NCBI GenBank assembly: GCA_963593685.1
Contig: CAVBBP010000016.1
Span: 1-44,928, forward strand
DNA: 44,928 nt
Direction of reading: 5' to 3'
From: W0P28-013 sp963593685
GTDB taxonomy: Bacteria > Bacteroidota > Bacteroidia > Bacteroidales > Paludibacteraceae
The notes under the pieces were generated by a model. It saw nothing but the letters and a program-made list of their open reading frames with translations. It searched no databases and was not told the origin of the DNA. This document shows positions 24,191 to 32,400 of this stretch, piece after piece (position 1 is the first letter of the stretch; every line of letters starts with the position of its first letter). The translations under genes were made by a program, and so were the position numbers.

Positions 24191-25672
24191 CTAACAAATC
24201 ACTTTGCGATTAAATTTTTGCCATTCGAGGCGATAGACGACCAGTGCGAAAATGGCGAGCAGGGCCACACGGCAAAGGTAGCACGCCCAAACGACGGCGC
24301 TCAAATAGTGCATCGCCAGCAGATAAACACCCAACAGCGCAAGCGCGAGTGCAAAATAGCCGCCTATCGCTTTCAAATCGTAGGGCACTTTTAGGTATTT
24401 TTGACCAACGGCATACGACAGCACCATGATGGTGAAATAGCAGGCAAACGATGCCCACGCCGAAGCCATATAACTCCAAATTGGCACGAATAAAACATTG
24501 ATTAACAGCGTGATAACACAGCCAATCAGCGAAAAATAGGTGCCGTAGATGGTTTTGTCGGTGAGTTTGTACCAGAGCGACAAATTGAAAAATACGCCTT
24601 GAAAAATGTACGAAAACAGCACTATCGGCACCACGCGCAAGCCCGACCAGTAGGCGGGACTGATGATCAGTTTCAGAATGTCGAGAAAGAAAATCATGCC
24701 CAGCAAGATGAGCAGCGAAGCGATGATATAGTATTTCATCACATCGGCGTAGGCCTCCACGCTGTTGCGATCCTTGTGTTGAGCAAAGACAAACGGTTCG
24801 TAGGCGTAGCGGAACGCCTGCGTGAACATCATCATCACCATGGCGATTTTGAAACATGCGCCGTAAATGCCAAGTTCGGCTTGCGCATCGCCAGCCGTAT
24901 AGAGGAACGGGAAGAGAATTTTATCGACCGTTTGGTTCATGATGCCCACCACGCCCAAAATGAGCAGCGGCAGCGAATAGCGCAACATCTGTCGCAGCAC
25001 CGCCCACGAAAAATCGTACTTTTCGGCCACAATGGCGGGCAGCAAACAGAGCGTTTGAATGGCGGTGGAGAGGATATTCGCCACAAACACATAGCCCACG
25101 CCGTAGTCGGGCCGATAGAACCACGAAACGAGTTCGGGCTTCCACTCCATGATTTTCGGACACGCCAGCAGAAAAAACAGATTTAGCGCGATATTCAAAA
25201 GCACAAACAGCAGTTTGAGTGCCGCAAAACGCACGGCTTGCCGCTTGTAGCGCAGGTAGGCAAACGGAATGCTCGCAAAAGCGTCTAACGCCACCACAAT
25301 GCCAAGCATCGAGATAAATTCGGCGTGGGTGGCATAGCCCAAAGCGTTGGCAATAGGCTGTTTGAGCAGCACGCAAGCGATGGCAAAAATGAGCGAAGTG
25401 GTGCCGACCGAAGTCAGTGCCGTGGTATAAACGCGGTTTGGTCGCTGGTCGTCGCGGTTGGCAAAACGGAAAAAGCCCGTCTCCATGCCGTAAGTCAGCA
25501 CGACAATCAACAACGCCGTCCAAGCGTAGAGGTTGGTAACGATGCCATAGTCGGACTGCTGCGCCAACACAAAGGTGTAGAGCGGCACGAGCAGCCAGTT
25601 CAGGAATTTCCCGACAATGCTGCTCAACCCGTAAATCACGGTCTCTTGCGCCAATTTTTTCAGTCCAGACAT
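24191..25672 (-). CDS. Polysaccharide flippase (oligosaccharide/lipid flippase, MOP superfamily)
   Basis: 493 aa with about 12-14 hydrophobic segments. The N-terminal pattern KKLAQETVIYGLSSIVGKFL, followed by LVPLYTFVLA and YGIVTNLYAW, is typical of Wzx-type flippases that move lipid-linked glycans across the inner membrane. Arg-rich cytoplasmic loops (RFANRDDQRPNRVY, RYKRQAVRFA) fit this. It follows ruvB in the same direction, an arrangement known from Bacteroides. With rfbD nearby it suggests surface-polysaccharide export, though it is not in a glycan gene cluster. Confidence 0.88.
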   Translation of the reverse strand: MSGLKKLAQETVIYGLSSIVGKFLNWLLVPLYTFVLAQQSDYGIVTNLYAWTALLIVVLTYGMETGFFRFANRDDQRPNRVYTTALTSVGTTSLIFAIACVLLKQPIANALGYATHAEFISMLGIVVALDAFASIPFAYLRYKRQAVRFAALKLLFVLLNIALNLFFLLACPKIMEWKPELVSWFYRPDYGVGYVFVANILSTAIQTLCLLPAIVAEKYDFSWAVLRQMLRYSLPLLILGVVGIMNQTVDKILFPFLYTAGDAQAELGIYGACFKIAMVMMMFTQAFRYAYEPFVFAQHKDRNSVEAYADVMKYYIIASLLILLGMIFFLDILKLIISPAYWSGLRVVPIVLFSYIFQGVFFNLSLWYKLTDKTIYGTYFSLIGCVITLLINVLFVPIWSYMASAWASFACYFTIMVLSYAVGQKYLKVPYDLKAIGGYFALALALLGVYLLAMHYLSAVVWACYLCRVALLAIFALVVYRLEWQKFNRKVIC

Positions 25673-25684
25673 TTAATTCAGTGT

Positions 25685-25911
25685 GAAAGTAATTTCTATA
25701 TTTCTAATTTCTGGTTTCTAGTTTTTCAAAATTGCTACCGCAATTTTTGTTTCTAAGTTTCTATGTTGATTTAGTTAATCCGACAATTTGAAATTTGAAA
25801 TTCTGAAATTGTCTTGGTCATAGCCCCCTTTCCCGTTTCCCCCGAAGGGAGGAAAAGCCACGCGTCCCACAACACCATTCAAATTCTTAATTCTAAATTC
25901 AAAATTCTTAA
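25685..25911 (-). repeat. Intergenic word block, minus orientation
   Basis: Right to left: AATTTAGAATTAAGAATT words, a degraded TTTCCTCCC-ttc-GGGGGAAA hairpin (25836-25855) with GGGAAAGGGGGCT, TTTCAAA words, AAACTTAGAAAC, the TTGCGGTAGCAA palindrome and AGAAACCAGAAATTAG units. The ATCAAC octamers are absent. Confidence 0.7.
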
Positions 25912-26931
25912 TTAGAACAAGGTTGCTTGTTCGCTCGGTTTTATTCGTCCTAAATGCTTGTAGGCCAGCGCAGTAACTTCGCGGCCGCGTGGCGTGCGGT
26001 TGATGAAGCCCTCTTTTATCAAAAATGGTTCGTACACCTCTTCGATGGTGCCAGCGTCCTCGCCCAGAGCCGTAGCGATGGTGCCAAGTCCCACAGGGCC
26101 GCCGCTGAATTTGTCGATGATGGTGAGCAAAATTTTGTTGTCGATTTCGTCCAAGCCGTATTTGTCGATGTTCAGGGCTTCGAGAGCGATGCGCGCTATC
26201 TGCATGTCGATGCGACCGCTGCCCTGCACTTGCGCAAAATCTCTCACACGGCGCAACAAGGCGTTGGCAATACGCGGCGTGCCTCGGCTGCGTGAGGCGA
26301 TTTCGTCGGCGGCATCGTTGTCGATTGGCACATCGAGAATGGCGGCCGAGCGGCGAATAATGTCGTGCAGAACTGCCTCGTCGTAGTATTCAAAATGGCA
26401 ATTTATGCCGAATCGCGCCCGCAACGGACTCGTCAGCAAGCCGCTGCGTGTGGTGGCGCCAATCAGCGTAAATGGCTCTAAATCAATCTGAACCGAGCGC
26501 GCGCTTGGGCCTTTGTCAATCATAATGTCGATGCGAAAATCCTCCATCGCCGAATAGAGGTACTCCTCCACTATCGGGCTGAGGCGGTGAATTTCGTCGA
26601 TAAAAAGCACATCGTTGCGCTCCAAACTGGTGAGCAGCCCCGCCAAATCGCCCGGTTTGTCGAGTACTGGTCCCGATGTAACTTTGAAGCCCACGCCCAA
26701 CTCGTTGGCAATGATGTTCGAGAGCGTGGTTTTTCCCAGTCCCGGCGGTCCATAGAGCAGCACATGGTCGAGGCTTTCGTGGCGTTGGCGGGCGGCCTGC
26801 ACAAAAATCGACAGGTTTTTGACCACCTGCGCCTGTCCGCGAAAATCGGAAAAAGCCAGCGGCCGCAAAGCGCGGTCGAAATCGCTGTCGCCAAGCGTTT
26901 GCTGATGATGTATGTCAAATTCTTCGGCCAT
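25912..26931 (-). CDS. ruvB: Holliday junction branch migration DNA helicase RuvB
   Basis: 339 aa AAA+ motor of the RuvABC complex. Walker A YGPPGLGKTT (about 60-69), Walker B LFIDEIHRL (about 109-117), sensor I TLIGATTRSGLL (about 157-168), arginine finger region PLRARFG (about 171-177), sensor II GTPRIANALLRRVRDFA (about 219-235), and a C-terminal winged helix (SGGPVGLGTIATALGED, then GFINRTPRGRE). All canonical blocks are intact. It precedes the flippase on the same strand. Confidence 0.98.
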   Translation of the reverse strand: MAEEFDIHHQQTLGDSDFDRALRPLAFSDFRGQAQVVKNLSIFVQAARQRHESLDHVLLYGPPGLGKTTLSNIIANELGVGFKVTSGPVLDKPGDLAGLLTSLERNDVLFIDEIHRLSPIVEEYLYSAMEDFRIDIMIDKGPSARSVQIDLEPFTLIGATTRSGLLTSPLRARFGINCHFEYYDEAVLHDIIRRSAAILDVPIDNDAADEIASRSRGTPRIANALLRRVRDFAQVQGSGRIDMQIARIALEALNIDKYGLDEIDNKILLTIIDKFSGGPVGLGTIATALGEDAGTIEEVYEPFLIKEGFINRTPRGREVTALAYKHLGRIKPSEQATLF

Positions 26932-27004
26932 GTTCTATAAAAGATTTCTATAAATTTCTTTGTCGTTTCATAAGTAAATTTTCTCGTCGTGCGGGAAAGA
27001 CAAT

Positions 27005-27240
27005 TTCAAATTAGGTTGATTGGTTGATTGGTTGATTTTTTCTGTTGAATCGTTAAACTGTTTAAGCGTTGAAGCGTTCGGACGCACGCAGTGCGTCCCT
27101 ACTTTCAAACTTTCAAACTTTCAAACTCTCTTGCTACTTGCTACTCACATCTTGCGACTAAAAATTTTGAAATTGCGGCTTTGCCGCATCACTCCTCACT
27201 CCTCATTCCTAACTCCTCACTCTTCTCGTAATAGTTCCCT
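27005..27240 (-). repeat. Intergenic word block, minus orientation
   Basis: Right to left: GAGTGAGGAGTTAGG, GCGGC-aaa-GCCGC (27175-27187), TAGTCGCAAGATGTGAGTAGCAAG, TTTGAAAG octamers, palindrome GGACGCAC-N3-GTGCGTCC (27080-27098), AACGCTTC words, and ATCAACC octamers. About 70 bp of ordinary DNA then separates it from the ruvB start. Confidence 0.75.
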
Positions 27241-27244
27241 ACAA

Positions 27245-27943
27245 TTATTTCGTCAATCTGTGAAAAGCCTCTTCGAGCGTTTCGCCGCCAATAATTTCGG
27301 TCAAATCGCCGTCAGCCACTATCTTGCCGCGATTTACCACCACCATACGACGGCACAACGCCTGCACCTCCTGCATGATGTGCGTGGAGAAAAGCACGGT
27401 TTTTTCTCGGCCGATTTCGGCAATCAACGCTCTGATTTCGAGCAGTTGGTTGGGGTCGAGCCCCGTGGTCGGCTCGTCGAGCAGCAGCACTTGCGGGTCG
27501 TGAATCAAGGCCTGCGCCAAGCCCACGCGCTGGCGGTAGCCTTTCGACAACTGCCCGATGCGTTTGCTGCACTCCGCCGCAAGTCCCATGCGCTCAATCA
27601 ACTCGTCGATGCGCGCTTTGCGGTTGCGAATGGCATAGAACCGAGAAGCAAACATAAGGTATTCGCGCACATACATTTCCAAATAGAGCGGATTGTGTTC
27701 GGGCAGATAACCGATCAGTCGTTTCGCCGCCAAATTTTCTGCGTTCATCGGCAGACCGCACACGCTCACCGTGCCAGCATCGGGACAAACAACGCCTGTG
27801 CAGATTTTCATCAGCGTCGATTTGCCTGCGCCATTCGGCCCTAAAAAGCCTACAATTTCGCCCGCATCGAGGTGAAGCGACACATCGTCGAGCGCCAATT
27901 TCGCGCCGTAGCGTTTGCTGATATGTTCGATATGTAATGACAA
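27245..27943 (-). CDS. ABC transporter ATP-binding protein (GldA-like)
   Basis: 232 aa from a TTG start at 27943 ((M)SLHIEHISKRYG). A standard ABC ATPase: Walker A GFLGPNGAGKST, signature LSKGYRQRVGLAQ, Walker B VLLLDEPTTGLDP, switch His in LFSTHIM. It is close to the gliding-motility-type or ABC-2 exporter ATPase subfamily (GldA and relatives). No permease gene is adjacent, so its partner is elsewhere. An in-frame ATG at 28057 would add 38 residues (MLTNTNALNLSTHQLFNDQS...), but these translate GCGTTAAAC/ATCAAC repeat words and have no place in the family. Confidence 0.88.
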   Translation of the reverse strand: MSLHIEHISKRYGAKLALDDVSLHLDAGEIVGFLGPNGAGKSTLMKICTGVVCPDAGTVSVCGLPMNAENLAAKRLIGYLPEHNPLYLEMYVREYLMFASRFYAIRNRKARIDELIERMGLAAECSKRIGQLSKGYRQRVGLAQALIHDPQVLLLDEPTTGLDPNQLLEIRALIAEIGREKTVLFSTHIMQEVQALCRRMVVVNRGKIVADGDLTEIIGGETLEEAFHRLTK

Positions 27944-27949
27944 GGGAGG

Positions 27950-28257
27950 TAAGGATTTCAGAGTTTCAGGTTGGGTTGGGTTGATTGGTTGATTGGTTGA
28001 TTGGTCGTTGAAAAGTTGATGAGTTGATAAGTTTAACGCATTGGTGTTGGTTAGCAAATTTCTGGTTTCTAGTTTCTAGTTATTGATTTGAAGATTTGAA
28101 GATTAAGGCGTTTATGTTACCGACAATTTGAAATTTGAAATTGTCTTAGTCTATAAACGATAACCTATAAACTCTAACCTATAAACTTTTCGGACGCACT
28201 CGGTGCGTCCCTACTTTCACACTTTTATACTTTCATACTTTCACACTCTCTTGCTAC
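27950..28257 (-). repeat. Intergenic word block, minus orientation, reaching the ABC ATPase start
   Basis: Right to left: TAGCAAG, TGAAAGTA octamers, palindrome GGACGCAC-N3-GTGCGTCC (28192-28210), GGTTAGAGTTTATAGG words, TTTCAAA, GTCGGTAACATAAACGCC, AAATCTTC, TAGAAAC words, GCGTTAAAC and ATCAAC octamers. The octamers are in frame with the downstream gene. Confidence 0.75.
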
Positions 28258-28333
28258 TAATAAAAAAGCAAAGTTAGCGATTTTATTGTTTTGGTGCAAT
28301 AGGTTGTTGGCGGAGTTTGCAACGAGTTGATTA

Positions 28334-29353
28334 TCAAGATTTTTCATTAGTTGATAGCAGGCCACAGGCGGCGGCGATGTCTTCGCCACGCGAGCGGCGA
28401 ATGGTGCAAATCAACCCATTTTCGGTCAGATAGTCGCGCAGCCACACCATGCGTTCCTCCGATGGGCTGTGCCACGCCACGCCCGGAATGCGGTGAAAAC
28501 GGATCAGATTGACGCGGCACGGCAGTCCGTCGAGCAGGCGCACCAGTTGGCGTGCGTGGCGAGGCGTGTCGTTCACGCCCTCGAACACGATGTACTCGAA
28601 CGAGAGGCGGCGTTGGTGCGCAAAGTCGTGCCGTTTGAGTTCGGCCACCACCGTTTCTATCGGGAACGCCTTTTCGGCGGGCATCATCTGCAAGCGACCG
28701 TCGGCAAAAGGATTGTGCAGACTGACCGCCAAATGCGCTTCGCTCTGCGCCAAAAACTGCCGCAAACCAGTCAGCAGACCGACCGTAGAAACCGTGATGC
28801 GGCGCGGACTCCACGCCAGTCCCCACGGCGCAGTGAGAATTTCGAGCGCTTTCAGAATTTCGAGCGTATTGTCGAACGGCTCGCCCATGCCCATAAATAC
28901 GATGTTGGTGAGTTGCGCGCTGTCGGGCACGGCGAGAATCTGGTTCATTATCTCGGCCGCCGACAGATTGCCACTCCAACCCTGCTTGCCCGTCATACAG
29001 AAGGCGCAGTTCATTTTGCAGCCCACTTGGCACGACACACAGAGCGTGGCGCGGTCGTCGTCGGGAATGTACACCGTTTCGACCAAACCGTGCTGCGTTT
29101 GGAACAGATATTTTTTCGTGCCATCGGTCGAAACAACCTCGTGCAGCGGACTGCGCAGCCCGATTTCGTACTTTTCGGCCAGCAGAGCGCGATTTTTCGC
29201 CGAGATGTCGGTCATCGCCTCGATGGCGGTGGCGCGCTTGGTGTAGAGCCAGTGCAGCAACTGCTTGGCGGCAAATCGCGGCATGCCCAATTCGGCAGCG
29301 ATGGCCTGCATTTCGGACAGATTGCAGCCTATTAAACTTCTCTTTTCTGACAT
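28334..29353 (-). CDS. rlmN: 23S rRNA/tRNA adenine-C2 methyltransferase RlmN
   Basis: 339 aa radical-SAM methyltransferase that modifies A2503 of 23S rRNA (and A37 of some tRNAs). The radical-SAM cluster is in CQVGCKMNCAFCMTG (CX3CX2C, about residues 109-123). VFMGMGEPFDN (the SAM-binding GEP-like motif) and ITVSTVGL follow. The C-terminal catalytic Cys lies in DIAAACG near residue 330. The N-terminal region has the family helical domain (QLLHWLYTKR). The length is normal. It lies downstream of the large surface-protein gene, separated by a terminator. Confidence 0.96.
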   Translation of the reverse strand: MSEKRSLIGCNLSEMQAIAAELGMPRFAAKQLLHWLYTKRATAIEAMTDISAKNRALLAEKYEIGLRSPLHEVVSTDGTKKYLFQTQHGLVETVYIPDDDRATLCVSCQVGCKMNCAFCMTGKQGWSGNLSAAEIMNQILAVPDSAQLTNIVFMGMGEPFDNTLEILKALEILTAPWGLAWSPRRITVSTVGLLTGLRQFLAQSEAHLAVSLHNPFADGRLQMMPAEKAFPIETVVAELKRHDFAHQRRLSFEYIVFEGVNDTPRHARQLVRLLDGLPCRVNLIRFHRIPGVAWHSPSEERMVWLRDYLTENGLICTIRRSRGEDIAAACGLLSTNEKS

Positions 29354-29361
29354 TTTTTTTG

Positions 29362-29394
29362 GAAAAAAGCGAAGACGCAGCAGTGCCGCGTCTC
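29362..29394 (-). terminator. Intrinsic terminator of the 1780-aa surface protein gene
   Basis: AGACGC (29373-29378) pairs with GCGTCT (29388-29393); on the minus strand a T6 run follows (A-run near 29363-29368). It lies about 30 bp past the stop at 29420, just before rlmN begins. Confidence 0.7.
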
Positions 29395-29419
29395 CGCCAG
29401 TTTTTTCTGTTTTACAAAA

Positions 29420-32400
29420 TCATTTTACAACCACTTTCTGCGACTTGTCGCCCACAACGACGAGGTAAACGCCCTGTGGCACAGTCAGTTCGAAAGTCAT
29501 CACAGCGTCTTGTGCCGCCACGGTTTGACCCACTGTGTTGTAGATGCGCACATCGGCGGCACGCTCCTGCTCTATCACAATGCGGCCATCGCGCACAAAC
29601 AGTCCGTCGAGCGTCGTTACATTGTCGAGTGCGTCGGGGCATTCGATAACGGTTACAGCGCATTCGGCTGTGAAGCCGCCATCGACGGTAGTTGCGGTGA
29701 TTGTGGCTGTGCCAGCGGCTACTGGCGTTACCAAACCATCGGCTACAGTAACCACGCGCGTATCGCTCGACGACCAAGTAACTGCCTTATTTTCAGCATT
29801 TTCGGGCAGCACAGTGGCTTTCAGCAGATAGGTTTTATTTTCGCAAGTGCTAAATTCAAGCGCGGCTGTGTCGAGTGTCAGGCTTGTGGCTTTCACGCAT
29901 TCGGTTACGGTAACGGTGCATTCGGCCGTGAAGCCGCCCTCGACAGTCGTTGCGGTGATGATGGCTGTGCCGGGCATGTAGCCAAATACCACGCCTTCGT
30001 TGCTCACAAGGGCAACTTCTTGGTTGCTCGAAGTCCAGACAACTTTCTGATTGTCAGCATCTTCTGGCAAAACAGTCGCCGTGAGTTGCACGCCATTGTC
30101 GTCGCACTCTTTCAGCGAAATCGACACTTGGTCGAGCGAAATTTCTTCGACAGGCTGGCGCACATACAGTTTGCACGAATCCGAATAATTTTCGTCGTTG
30201 GTGGTAACGATAATCGTTGCCCGACCGCGCGAAATGCCCGTAACCTCGCCAGTAGCCGCATCGACTGTAGCAACGGCCTCATTGTCCGAGCGCCACACAA
30301 CCGATTTGTCGGTGGCGTTTTCGGGCAGCACGGTAGCCACCAGCGTCTTCTTGTCGCCCACGGCAATGGTGTCGCGCTCCGACAGCGTTACGCCCTCCAC
30401 ATCGATGGTGGTGCAGTCGAGCGTCGAAGAGTAGCGCGGCGCAGCGGACAGAACTATTTCGATGTCGTAGTACTCATTTTTATCAGCAGAAACATTGCTT
30501 GTCTTGTATGCACCAAATTTATTGGTAGAACCCGCACGGAATATCCACGCATTAGTAGTCGTTGCAGTAGCCACTACGCGCCACGAACCTTTTGTGCCTT
30601 TCGAAATTGTCCAAGTTTTAGATGTGGCTTTTTCTTCAAAGTCGGTGCTGCTCTTGTAGTTCACATATTTACCGTCTCGTTGAATGGTGTAAACGCCAGC
30701 ACTCACCTGTTTGAAGGCATAACTATTGGCTTCGTCGGCGTTGTCGGTCGGGGCATATTTTCCGCTCGCCAGTGCGCCTTGGGCAAATTTCTTCACGCCG
30801 TCCACTTCGGCAGCGATTTTGAAGTTGCCCGAAAGGGTTTTGGCTGGGTCGAAGCGGCGCGCCTCGCCTTTGTAGAGGCCATAAACCGCCCAGAAAGTGG
30901 TGTCGCTGCTGATAACCGCTTTCGTTATATCGACGGCTTCGAACGCTTCGGAGTTGTCGGCAACTTGAGTGGCAGCAAAGCCCTCGAGCGGCATACGCTC
31001 GCAACCAAACTGCGACAAATCGGGATTGGCAAACGACCCTGCGTAAATGATTTCGGTGAGAATCGCCGCATTGTCGGCATCACGATAGGTAATGGTGTAC
31101 TTCGGCAACTCCTCAAACACCACTGTAACGGTGATGTTGGCCGTAACATTCTTGACCGAATCGCCTTCCAGCAAGGCGTAGCCGAGCGGTGTAACAGCAA
31201 TCTCTTTGAGAATATAGCCTGTGGCAGGTTCAGCCACCACTTGGAATTTGCCGCCGTGCTTCACTTCGGCTGGAAGCGTTACCGTGCCTTCGCCCTTTTT
31301 GTCAAGCGTTACGGTGTAGGTGTTGAGTTCCCACTGCGCATAGAGCGTCATGGTGTGCATCTCTATCTCTGCGCCGTCGGCATACGATGTGCCAGTGCCA
31401 TCGGCAGCGGTGTTCCACGCCACAAAATGGTGAGCGTCTAAGGTAAAGGTATTGCTCGTAAGTTGCTTCTTTGTAAGCGTTTCGGCAGTCAGTGGCTCCA
31501 TCTCGCCGAGAGCGTCGGCAGCGTTTTTGTCGAATGTGATGGTGCTGCTTTTCGGCTCAACGGTAACGACAATTTCGTATTCGTTGTCGCAAATGCTGGC
31601 GTCTGTGGCCTTTTGCGACACAATCACCGTGTATTTGCCCGCTTTATCGACGGCAAGAGCAGTAGAAACAATTCGGGCATCTGTGCCGTAATCTTCGGCC
31701 AAACTGAATTCTTTGTCGCCTCCATTGCCAGCACCATCAATCAGTTCCAGCAAATCGACACTAATCGGGCTGTTGTCTATCAGCACAGTTGTGTCGCGCA
31801 CGGCAAATGGTTGCGGTGTGCAGCAGTTGGTTATCCATTTGGTAACCTGTTTGCCCACACGAATCAGTTGAACAGGCTTTTGACCGCCATCCTTATAGCA
31901 AGCAAAACGCGGGGTGGAAGTATTGTATTGCAGTATGCGCGACGAATTACCTACATTGGTAATTATGGCATTGCCATCGCTAAACGACACTTTCCACGAC
32001 GATTTGTCATCAAGCGTTGCAGATTCAGAAAGCGTGTTGTCAGAACCCGAGTAACTCAAGTATTTGCCTTCGTGTTCGAATGCGTAACTGCTCAGCGTAT
32101 TGCCAGCCACCACATTCAGCGGATAAACACCATTTGGCGCGCCGTCGTATTTTGTAGCATTACCAATGCTTTTGCTATTAACCACCTCGATTCCGCCCAA
32201 CTCCATCGAGTCGCAAGCCACAACCAGCACTTGAACGCCCACAGGCAGTGCTGTCATTTTTTGGCCGCCACCATCGACGCCATCGGCATAAACAGCGTAG
32301 TAGTCGGCATTGGCGGTGGGTTTATGAGCCGCATCGATAAGCGCAGGTTTCGTGGTTTTTGGCGCACTCGACGAGCCGTATTCCGTTGCGCACCAGCCGT

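Noticed and set aside
27944..28057. 38-residue N-terminal extension of the ABC ATPase
   Set aside because: The residues are encoded by GCGTTAAAC and ATCAAC words and precede the conserved family start. The TTG at 27943 is preferred.
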